Part shown: piece after piece, positions 16,514 to 23,626 of the stretch
Layout: every line of letters starts with the position of its first letter
Position numbering within the stretch: position 1 is the first letter of the stretch
Assembly (NCBI GenBank): GCA_964528595.1
Contig: CAZGTM010000030.1
Span: forward strand, 1 to 42,632
Source: CAYFKJ01 sp964528595
GTDB lineage: Bacteria; Pseudomonadota; Alphaproteobacteria; UBA2966
Reading direction: 5' to 3'
Length of the DNA stretch: 42,632 nucleotides
Made by a program: the position numbers and the translations under genes
The notes under the pieces: generated by a model
What the model saw: only the letters and a program-made list of their open reading frames with translations
What the model was told of the DNA's origin: nothing
Databases searched by the model: none

Positions 16514-17151
16514 TCGCGGGAACCTCCGCCGTTGGGCTGCCAGCACACGACGACGATGGTGGCGTCGGTGTCTCCCGCCGAAACGTAAAGGTGGCCCATG
16601 CCGCTGTCGAAATAGATGCTGTCGTGTTGATTGAGCGTGACGGGCTCGCGGCCCTCGACGTGAACCTGAAGCGTGCCGTCCAGGACAATCAGGAATTCTT
16701 CCCCGGTGTGGCGGACGAATTCATCGAATTCCCGGACATCGTGAGCCCGGATGCGGCCCATCATCGGCACCATCTGCTTGTTGCGCAGATCCGCCGAGAG
16801 CATTTCATAGTCGTAAAGACCTGTTTCGTGGTGCTCCGCTTCGCTGGCCCGCGTCACCGAAAACGATTTGGGCGCGAAGGCTTCGCCGGTCGGCGTGAAC
16901 AATTCGCCGACGTCGACCTCCAAGCCCTTCGAGAGCTGCATGAAACGGTCGTAGGCCAGGCTCATCAAGCCCCGCTCGACCTTGGAGACCGTTGAAACGG
17001 CCAGGCCGGAACGCTCCGCCACCTCGGCCAACGTCCAATTGTGCTCCTTGCGGATCTGGCGCAAGCGCTCGCCCAGAGAGATGCGGTCCTGGTGCCGGTC
17101 GGGGCCTGTTTCCGGGTTGTCGTCGACGGGTTCGGTAGCCGGGTTGGGCAT
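16510..17151 (-). CDS. XRE-family regulator with C-terminal cupin sensor domain
   Basis: 213 residues. The helix-turn-helix spans about 25-82 (LGERLRQIRKEHNWTLAEVAERSGLAVSTVSKVERG). A single cupin barrel covers about 134-205 (FVRHTGEEFLIVLDGTLQV, then NQHDSIYFDSGMGHLYVSAG). This XRE-cupin class (PuuR-like) typically represses catabolic operons for amino acids, polyamines or sugars and is relieved by a small ligand in the cupin. It is the first gene of the minus arm and is divergent from the D-amino-acid dehydrogenase operon. The 130-bp gap holds two palindromes, one starting 8 bp upstream of its own ATG, so autoregulation and control of the opposite operon are likely. Confidence 0.88.
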   Translation of the reverse strand: MPNPATEPVDDNPETGPDRHQDRISLGERLRQIRKEHNWTLAEVAERSGLAVSTVSKVERGLMSLAYDRFMQLSKGLEVDVGELFTPTGEAFAPKSFSVTRASEAEHHETGLYDYEMLSADLRNKQMVPMMGRIRAHDVREFDEFVRHTGEEFLIVLDGTLQVHVEGREPVTLNQHDSIYFDSGMGHLYVSAGDTDATIVVVCWQPNGGGSRE

Positions 17152-17158
17152 GAAATTA

Positions 17159-17198
17159 TTTTCCGATCAGAAAATATCACTTTTTCCTATCGGAAAAA
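17159..17198. promoter_or_regulatory. Two tandem palindromic operators for the XRE-cupin regulator
   Basis: Site 1 is TTTTCCGATCAGAAAA (17159-17174), a palindrome with one mismatched pair. Site 2 is TTTTTCCTATCGGAAAAA (17181-17198), again with one mismatched pair. Both share the core TTTTCC-(G/T)AT-C-(A/G)GAAAA. Their centres are 23 bp apart, about two helical turns, so two dimers could bind the same face. They lie between the divergent starts at 17151 and 17282, the only place from which one regulator could control both arms. Confidence 0.78.
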
Positions 17199-17281
17199 TA
17201 TGATCTTCTTTGGCCATTGGCAAGTCTCTGGGATAGCGCTCCACAAATTGTAGGCAGGCCGAACGAGAGAAAGCGACGGAA

Positions 17282-18418
17282 ATGACGACCTCGGAAGAAT
17301 TCGATTTTGTGATTGTAGGCGCCGGCATGGCCGGCGCGTCGACGGCCTTTTTCCTGGCTGACCGCGGCCGCGTGCTGGTGCTGGAGATGGAAGACCAGCC
17401 GGGCTATCACACCACGGGCCGGTCCGCGGCGGTCTATTCCGAGGCTTACGGTAATGCCTCCATCCGGGGACTGACGACCGGCGGCCGGCCGTTCTTCACG
17501 GCGCCGCCCGAAGGCTTTACCGACCATCCCATCCTGGGGCCGCGCGGGCTGATTTTCATCGGCCGGGCGGATCAGCGTGAAAGCCTTGAGAAGGCGGCGG
17601 CGGAGGCCTCGCAGCTGGTCGACAATGTACGCGAAATAACCACAGCCGAAGCCCTTGAGCGCCTACCGGTTCTCAATCCTGACTATGTCGCCGGCGGCGT
17701 CATCGAACCCGACGCCATGGACATCGACGTCAATGCCCTGCATCAGGGTTTCATGCGGGGCGCCCGGGCCAAGGGCGCCGAATTCGTCAACAATGCCGAG
17801 GTGACGGCCTTGACGCGCAACGGCGCCGGCTGGGAGGTGACCTCCCGCGAGTGCACCGTGCGGGCCGGCGTGGTCGTCAGCGCCTCGGGCGCCTGGGCCG
17901 ACCGCGTGGCCGACATGGCGGGGGCGAAGCGCGTCGAACTGGTACCAAAAAGACGCACGGCCATCTTGTTCGACGCACCGGACGGCATGGACACGAGCGA
18001 CTGGTCGCTTTGCGTCGATGCCGACGAAGAGTTCTACATCAAGCCCGAAAGCGGCGCGGTGATGGGTTCGCCGGCCGACGAAACGCCGATGGAGCCCTGC
18101 GACGTCCAGCCCGATGAACTGGATGTCGCCATTGCCGTGGACCGCATCCAGAATGCGACGACGCTGGATATCCGGCGCATTACGCGCTCCTGGGCCGGAC
18201 TGCGGTCCTTTGTGGCCGACAAGACGCCGGTGGTCGGCTTCGATCCCGGCGTGGAGAAATTCTTCTGGCTGGCCGGGCAGGGCGGCTACGGCATCCAGAC
18301 CGCGCCCTCCCTGGGCCGGGTCAGCGCCGCACTGGCTTGCGGCGAGGGTATCCCGGCCGATCTTGAGGACCTGGGCGTCACGGCGGCGGCGCTGTCGCCG
18401 GGGAGGTTCGGCAAATGA
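17282..18418 (+). CDS. FAD-dependent D-amino-acid dehydrogenase (DauA/DadA-like)
   Basis: 378 residues. FAD motif VIVGAGMAGAS at about 10-20 and the signature QPGYHTTGRSAA at 39-50. The whole length aligns without gaps, from memory, to Pseudomonas aeruginosa D-arginine dehydrogenase at an offset of +3. Conserved: Tyr56 (Tyr53), Arg225 (Arg222), Tyr252 (Tyr249), Arg308 (Arg305), the residues that hold the amino-acid carboxylate. Changed: His48 becomes Val51, and Glu87, which binds the arginine side chain, becomes Leu90. The reaction is expected to be D-amino acid to 2-oxo acid plus ammonia, with electrons to the respiratory chain, but with a non-cationic, probably hydrophobic side chain. First gene of the plus arm; its TGA overlaps the next ATG. 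Confidence 0.82.
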   Translation: MTTSEEFDFVIVGAGMAGASTAFFLADRGRVLVLEMEDQPGYHTTGRSAAVYSEAYGNASIRGLTTGGRPFFTAPPEGFTDHPILGPRGLIFIGRADQRESLEKAAAEASQLVDNVREITTAEALERLPVLNPDYVAGGVIEPDAMDIDVNALHQGFMRGARAKGAEFVNNAEVTALTRNGAGWEVTSRECTVRAGVVVSASGAWADRVADMAGAKRVELVPKRRTAILFDAPDGMDTSDWSLCVDADEEFYIKPESGAVMGSPADETPMEPCDVQPDELDVAIAVDRIQNATTLDIRRITRSWAGLRSFVADKTPVVGFDPGVEKFFWLAGQGGYGIQTAPSLGRVSAALACGEGIPADLEDLGVTAAALSPGRFGK

Positions 18419-19698
18419 GCTCGCCCCAGTCGGCAAATATTTCGCTGGAGGAAGCCGTCCGGGAAGCCGAAGCGGCCTACGTCACGGCCAATCCCGAAAG
18501 CAAGGCGTTTCACGCCAGGGCCTGTGCCGCCATGCCAGGCGGCAATACGCGCACGTCGCTCTATTACGAACCCTTCCCACTGACTATCGTGCGTGGCGAG
18601 GGCGCCTACATCTGGGACGCCGACGGCCACAAGTACGTCGATTTCCTCGGCGAATACACCTGCGGCCTGCTCGGTCATTCCAATCCGGTCGTGCTGGCGG
18701 CGGTGGCGGAAAAGCTGAAGGGCGGCCTGTCGATGGGCGCGCCCGGCGTCGACGATGCGGCCTTCGCGGCGGCGATATGCGACCGCTTCCCGACGCTCGA
18801 TCTCGTGCGTTTTTGCAATTCCGGCACCGAGGCCAACATGTTGGCGCTCAATACGGCGCGCGAGGTCACCGGGCGCGAGACCGTAATGGTCTTCGAGGGC
18901 GCCTACCACGGCAGCGGGCTCGCCTTCCCGCCGGGCGGCATGAACTTCACCCAGCCCTTCGACTTCATCGTCTGCCCGTACAACGACATCGATGCGGCGC
19001 GCAGCTTGATCGCCGACAACCGGGACCGGTTGGCCGCCGTGCTGATCGAGGGCATGCAAGGAGCCGGCGGCTGCAATCCCGGTGATCCGGACTTCCTCAC
19101 GGCGCTGCAGGAAGAAACGCAAAGCGCCGGTGCGCTGTTCATCATGGACGAGGTCATGACCTCGCGACTTTCGCCCAGCGGCCTGCAAGGCAAATACGGG
19201 CTTTCTCCCGATCTCACCAGCTTGGGCAAGTACCTCGGCGGCGGCATGTCGTTCGGCGCCTTTGGCGGCCGGGCGGATATCATGGAACGCTTCGATCCGG
19301 GTCATGAAAGTTCGTTCATGCACGCCGGCACCTTCAACAACAATGTGCTGACCATGGCGGCGGGCCTGGCGACGGTGACGCAGGTGCTGACGGACGACGC
19401 CCTCAACGACCTCAACGCCCGCGGCGATGCGCTGCGGGACAAGCTCAACGCAATCGCGCGGGACGCCGGCGCACCGGTCGAGGTGACGGGCGTCGGCTCG
19501 CTGATGACCGTGCACTTCCCCGGCGGCGATCCGGGCCTGTGGGATCTGCTGCAGTTCGATCTCTTTGCCGCCGGCTACTACATCCCCCATCGCGGCATGA
19601 TCGTTCTCTCCCTGCCGCTGACGGATGACGATATCGGCGGCCTGGCGGCGGCTTTCGGAGAATTTGTGGAGACGCGTCGGGCAGTGATGACCGTGTAA
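18415..19698 (+). CDS. Class III PLP aminotransferase, glutamate-1-semialdehyde aminomutase-like
   Basis: 427 residues. Landmarks: MPGGNTRTSLYYEPFPL (about 40), DADGHKYVDFLGEYTCGLLGHSNP (about 66-89), phosphate-binding NSGTEAN (about 140), FEGAYHGSG (about 161), IMDEVMT (about 243) with the PLP-contacting Asp, and the Schiff-base Lys in TSLGKYLGGG (about 264). It is not the tetrapyrrole HemL in this context: it sits inside a catabolic operon, overlapping the D-amino-acid dehydrogenase by ATGA. Class III enzymes include GSAM-like mutases, omega-transaminases and amino-acid racemases or epimerases. Interconversion of L- and D-amino acids, or transamination of an imported amino acid, would both fit. 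The substrate cannot be told from sequence. Confidence 0.82.
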   Translation: MSSPQSANISLEEAVREAEAAYVTANPESKAFHARACAAMPGGNTRTSLYYEPFPLTIVRGEGAYIWDADGHKYVDFLGEYTCGLLGHSNPVVLAAVAEKLKGGLSMGAPGVDDAAFAAAICDRFPTLDLVRFCNSGTEANMLALNTAREVTGRETVMVFEGAYHGSGLAFPPGGMNFTQPFDFIVCPYNDIDAARSLIADNRDRLAAVLIEGMQGAGGCNPGDPDFLTALQEETQSAGALFIMDEVMTSRLSPSGLQGKYGLSPDLTSLGKYLGGGMSFGAFGGRADIMERFDPGHESSFMHAGTFNNNVLTMAAGLATVTQVLTDDALNDLNARGDALRDKLNAIARDAGAPVEVTGVGSLMTVHFPGGDPGLWDLLQFDLFAAGYYIPHRGMIVLSLPLTDDDIGGLAAAFGEFVETRRAVMTV

Positions 19699-19769
19699 TC
19701 GAGTAAGGATCGGCCAAGAACACACAAGAGCTAATCCTCAAGCAAATAAAACAACGGGAGGCGTGGTAA

Positions 19770-20773
19770 GTGGCAGAGAGTGCGGGACGGGAGGCGGCGC
19801 GGCAGTTGCTGCGTGAGGCTGTGGTCTGCGACATGACCCTGCCCACGGTCGACATCCCGGGAGCCAGCCTTGACAAGAAAGCGGCCGCGCCGGATCGCTT
19901 TGCCGCTGCCGGCTTCGACTTCGTCAGTCTGACCGTGGCTGTCGATGATGCCGATGTGGCTGAAGCCATGCGCCTGATCGCCAGGGAACGCCGCGCCATC
20001 GAGGCCCGCCCGGACGACTTCGTGCTGGCCGAGACCGCCGCCGATATCGAACGTGCGCGCGACGGGGGCAAGTTGGCTGTCGGCTTCCATTTCCAGGGCA
20101 CCGGTCCGGTCGGGCGCAATCTCGATCTCGTGGCGCTTTACTACAAACTCGGCATCCGCCACATGCTGATGGCCTACAACCAGCAGAACCTGGTGGGCAG
20201 CGGTTGCCACGAGTTGGAGGACGACGGTCTCAGCCGCTTTGGGCACAGCCTGATTGCCGAAATGAACCGGGTCGGTATGCTGGTTGACGTGGCCCACTGC
20301 GGCTACCAGACATCCATGCAGACCATCGAAGCGTCAGCATCGCCGGTTGTCGTCAGCCACGGCAACGTCAGCGCCATCTTCGACCACCCCCGTTGTTACC
20401 GCGACGATCAGATCAAGGCGGTGGCGGCGTCATCGGTCTCACCGGCCTCGGCATCTTCATGGGCGACAATGACGCCAGTGTGGGCACCTACGTCCGTTCC
20501 CTCGACCATGTCGCGCAGCTGGTCGGACCCGATCACGTCGGCTTCGGCTTCGACTACATTTACGACTTACCGGCGCTGGTCGCCTTTTCCCGAACCATGG
20601 CCGAGCGCTTTCCCAAGGACGGCGGTTACACCCGGGACGACGCCGCGCAATTGGAACCCGAGCAGGTGATCGACATCGTCGAGGAGCTGACCCGGCTGGG
20701 TTACGGCGATGGCGACATCCGCAAGATCGTCGGCGGCAACTGGCTGCGCGTGATGGGCGAGGTGTGGAAATGA
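19770..20773 (+). pseudogene. M19 (renal dipeptidase-like) gene with frameshift near 20418-20430
   Basis: The start GTG 19770 has a strong SD (GGGAGG, 19756-19761). The first frame encodes family sequence to HPRCYRDDQIKAVAA. The family continuation (GGVIGLTGLGIFMG, then GPDHVGFGFDYIYDLP and the C-terminus ending MGEVWK) is in the frame one base back, up to TGA 20771-20773. Compared with the usual IKAVAxxGGVIG layout about 7 bases are missing inside the GCGGTGGCGGCG repeat, which points to slippage or an assembly error. If read through it would be about 334 residues. Metal ligands are also unusual. The HxD pair near the start is replaced by VVCDMTLP, and the bridging Glu position reads HFQGTG. 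The two later His are kept (VDVAHCG, VVVSHGN). It sits mid-operon, 71 bp after the aminotransferase and 19 bp before dctM. Confidence 0.75.
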
Positions 20774-20792
20774 CGGCGGAGGGTCGCTGAAC

Positions 20793-22079
20793 ATGGGCTG
20801 GCTGGTCTTCGGCGCGGGAATCTTGTTCCTGATCAGCGGGACGGCCATCGCCTATGTCATCGGCGCTTCCTCCATCCTGACCTACCTCGCCACCGACCAG
20901 GCCCGCTATCTCGCGATCATCCCGAAACGGATCTTTGCCCAGATTGACGTCTTCGCCCTGATGGCGATGCCGCTTTTCATACTCACCGGCGACATCATGA
21001 ACCGCTCGGGCATCACCAAGGTGATGATCGATTTCTCCATGGCGCTGGTGGGACGGATGAAGGGCGGGCTGGGGCACGTCAACATCCTGACCAGCGTCTT
21101 TTTCGCCGGCATTTCGGGCTCGGCCGTGGCGGACTCGGCGGCGCTCTCGAACACGCTGGTGCCGGCCATGGAGGAAAAGGGCTACGAGAAGGTCTATGCC
21201 GCGGCCATCACGGCGGCGTCGTCGATCATCGGTCCGATCATTCCGCCAAGCATTATCCTGATCGTCTACGGCGCGTTGATGCAGACCTCGGTCGCGGCTC
21301 TTTTCATTGCCGGCGTCCTTCCCGGACTGCTGCTGGCCTTCGCGCTGTTCATCGTCAACGCTTTCTTCGCCTACCGCGACAACCATCCCGGCGGGCGGGG
21401 CGAGGACGTGCCGCCGTTGTGGCCGAGCTTCGTCAAGGCGGCGCCCGCGCTGACGTTGCCCGTGATTATCGTCGGCGGCATCGTCGTCGGATTGACTACG
21501 CCGACCGAAGCCGCCGCCGTCGCCGTCGTCACGGCGACCTTGGTCGGCCGGCTCTATGGCGGGGTCAATATTTCGATCCTGTGGCAGGCGGTGGAGAGCA
21601 CCGTCCGTCTGACCGGATCGATTTTCATGATCCTGGGCGCGGTGGCGACGCTGGGCTATATCGCGGGCCTGCTGCAGTGGCCGCAGGCGCTGGCGGAATT
21701 GGTGACCGGCGCCGGGCTGGGCGGGCTGGAATACCTGCTGGTGATGAACGTGGTGTTCCTGGTCGCCGGCATGATCATGGATATCCCGGTGGCGCTGTCG
21801 CTGCTGGTGCCGATCATGGCGCCGCTGGCCCTGGCCCAAGGCGTCAACCCGATCCATCTCGGAATCGTCCTATGCTTCAATCTCTGCATAGGACTAATCA
21901 CGCCGCCGCTGGGCGGCTGCCTGATCATCACCTCGACGGTGACGGGCGTGAACTATTGGAAGCTGGCGCGGGCGATCATGCCGTTCGCGCTGGTCGAGGT
22001 CGCGGTGCTGATCGCCCTCGTTCTATTTCCTGAAATCAGCCTCTTTCTACCGCGTATAACGGGTTTAACCATCAACTGA
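20793..22079 (+). CDS. TRAP transporter large permease (DctM family), system 2
   Basis: 428 residues, typical length, about 12 hydrophobic segments. Family motifs: DVFALMAMPLFILTGDIMNRSGIT near residue 50, FFAGISGSAVADSAALSNTLVPAME (about 104-128), and IGPIIPPSIILIVYGALMQTSVAALFIAG (about 147-175), the conserved hairpin with the II-PPS motif. ATG 20793 has GGAGGG 9 bases upstream. Gene order is M-P-Q, different from system 1 (P-Q-M), so these are separate acquisitions or families. It is the sodium-coupled transport subunit for the substrate of the catabolic island. Confidence 0.88.
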   Translation: MGWLVFGAGILFLISGTAIAYVIGASSILTYLATDQARYLAIIPKRIFAQIDVFALMAMPLFILTGDIMNRSGITKVMIDFSMALVGRMKGGLGHVNILTSVFFAGISGSAVADSAALSNTLVPAMEEKGYEKVYAAAITAASSIIGPIIPPSIILIVYGALMQTSVAALFIAGVLPGLLLAFALFIVNAFFAYRDNHPGGRGEDVPPLWPSFVKAAPALTLPVIIVGGIVVGLTTPTEAAAVAVVTATLVGRLYGGVNISILWQAVESTVRLTGSIFMILGAVATLGYIAGLLQWPQALAELVTGAGLGGLEYLLVMNVVFLVAGMIMDIPVALSLLVPIMAPLALAQGVNPIHLGIVLCFNLCIGLITPPLGGCLIITSTVTGVNYWKLARAIMPFALVEVAVLIALVLFPEISLFLPRITGLTIN

Positions 22080-22102
22080 GAAGCCATCAACAGGGGAGTA
22101 TC

Positions 22103-23089
22103 ATGAATATCAAAAAGTCATTACTGAGCATCGCAGCCGCCTTCGCGCTGGCCTCAACAAGCGGCCAGGCGGCGGAAATCAAGATCGCGCTGGACGCACC
22201 GCCGAGCATGGAAAAAGCCGGCTCCTACGTCTGGGCCCATACCTTCGCCGAGGAACTGAAGAAGGCCGGATTGGCGGTGAAGGAATTCCCGCGCGGCGCC
22301 CTGGGCGGCGAAGCCGAACGCCTCGACCAGACCAGTGCCGGTTTGCTCGAGATCAACATGGCCGACGTCAAGTCGGCGGGTAAGGTCGACAAATTGATCT
22401 TCGGCCTCTATCTGCCCTACCTCTATGACGACAACGACCATCAGGACCGCGCCATCGCGCATGCCGGCCTGATGGAAAAGATCAACGCCAAGATCAGCAA
22501 GGGCGGCATCCGTATCCTGGCATTCACCGTGGTCGGTCCGGCATCGGGTATCTTCAACACCAAACGCCCCATCCATTCGGTCAAGGACATGGCCGACCTG
22601 CGCATGCGGGCGCTGGATGAAGCCCAGATCGCGCTCTACAAGGCTTGGGGTTCCAACGGCACCATCGTGGCTTGGAAGGAAGTGCCCAACGCCCTGCAGA
22701 CCGGCGTGGCCCACGGCTATATGAACCCGAGTTTCGTGCCGGTGATGTTCGGCCACACCGACTTCATCAAGCACTTTACCGATTCCAAATCCGTCGTCGG
22801 CGGCCGTCTCGCCCTGGCTTCGGAAGACTGGTATCAGGGCTTATCGGCCAAGGACCGGGCCGCCGTCGACGCTGCTGCCGCTGCGGCAACCAAGGCCAAC
22901 CGGGCCTGGCTCGCCAAAGCCGAGCCTGGCATGCTGGAAGGCCTGAAAAAAGCCGGCGTCAGCATCGTCAACTTGAAACCGGAGGCGCGGATGGAATTCC
23001 AGAAGCTCTCCAAGGAGGTCTACACCAAAGGCGTGCTGACGCCTGAGCAGGTGAAGATCTGGGTCGACGCCGCCAACGCCACGCGGTAG
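22103..23089 (+). CDS. TRAP transporter substrate-binding protein (DctP family), system 2
   Basis: 328 residues with a signal peptide (MNIKKSLLSIAAAFALASTSGQAA, cleavage near residue 24). Family motif DMADLRMRALDEAQIALYKAWG with the ligand-clamping Arg, followed by WKEVPNALQTGVAHGYMNP, where WKEVP-AL-TGV is diagnostic for DctP. ATG 22103 has an AGGGGAG SD. It is encoded between dctM and dctQ with small gaps, and should determine what the island imports: a compound with a free carboxylate. A D-amino acid, N-acyl amino acid or short peptide would suit the neighbouring enzymes. Confidence 0.88.
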   Translation: MNIKKSLLSIAAAFALASTSGQAAEIKIALDAPPSMEKAGSYVWAHTFAEELKKAGLAVKEFPRGALGGEAERLDQTSAGLLEINMADVKSAGKVDKLIFGLYLPYLYDDNDHQDRAIAHAGLMEKINAKISKGGIRILAFTVVGPASGIFNTKRPIHSVKDMADLRMRALDEAQIALYKAWGSNGTIVAWKEVPNALQTGVAHGYMNPSFVPVMFGHTDFIKHFTDSKSVVGGRLALASEDWYQGLSAKDRAAVDAAAAAATKANRAWLAKAEPGMLEGLKKAGVSIVNLKPEARMEFQKLSKEVYTKGVLTPEQVKIWVDAANATR

Positions 23090-23095
23090 CGGACC

Positions 23096-23626
23096 ATGCG
23101 GCGGGCAATCACCGGATTGAGCGACGGCCTTGATATCGGCTGCCGCGCGGGCGCGGGCGCGGCGCTGGTCGCCATGCTCGTGTTCGTCTCGATCCAGGTG
23201 GTTGCCCGCTACCTGCTGCAAAGTCCACCGACCTGGACCGAGGAATTGGCCCGCTACGCCATGGTCTGGAGCGGTTTGCTGGGCGCCACCGTGGCCTTCA
23301 AGGCGCGTTTCGACCCGACCCTGGTCAAAGCGCCCAGCGGGGCGTCGCCGCTGATCATGAAGGGCGCCGGCCTGTTGCGCGCCGCCGCCGTTTTGTTGTT
23401 CATGTGCCCGGTGCTCTACTACAGCCTGTTCGGGCCGAACATGACCGCAGCGCGGGGCTTCCTGGGCCGGTCCCTCGGGCGCACCGCCGACACGCTCGGT
23501 TTTCCCATGATCTACGTGGCCGCCGCCGTACCGATTGCCGCCATCATCATCATCATTCATCTCGGTGCGCGCATGGCCGATCCACGGACCGGCGATGCCG
23601 ACGGCACCGAAGAGGACGTCTCATGA
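23096..23626 (+). CDS. TRAP transporter small permease (DctQ family), system 2
   Basis: 176 residues with four hydrophobic segments (about 16-38, 55-72, 90-110, 135-158). RYLLQSPPTWTEELARYAMVWSGLLGA is the DctQ signature with the conserved Trp-Thr-Glu-Glu. It begins 6 bp after the dctP stop, and its TGA overlaps the ATG of the M81 peptidase gene (ATGA at 23623-23626), so all are one transcript with coupled translation. No hairpin separates P and Q here, unlike system 1. Confidence 0.85.
   Translation: MRRAITGLSDGLDIGCRAGAGAALVAMLVFVSIQVVARYLLQSPPTWTEELARYAMVWSGLLGATVAFKARFDPTLVKAPSGASPLIMKGAGLLRAAAVLLFMCPVLYYSLFGPNMTAARGFLGRSLGRTADTLGFPMIYVAAAVPIAAIIIIIHLGARMADPRTGDADGTEEDVS

Noticed and set aside
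18415..19698. Assignment of the class III enzyme as HemL (tetrapyrrole biosynthesis).
   Set aside because: The GSAM-like motifs are shared by many catabolic relatives, and the gene sits in a D-amino-acid/TRAP operon.
18286..19725. A 479-codon minus-strand open frame opposite the aminotransferase.
   Set aside because: It is the mirror of a high-GC coding frame: His/Arg/Gly-rich, no domain, no SD, and the plus frame has clear class III PLP motifs and an ATGA overlap.
20410..20432. Programmed -1 frameshifting in the M19-like gene.
   Set aside because: No slippery heptamer or downstream pseudoknot is visible, and the protein layout lacks about two residues as well as one base, which fits a 7-base deletion better.
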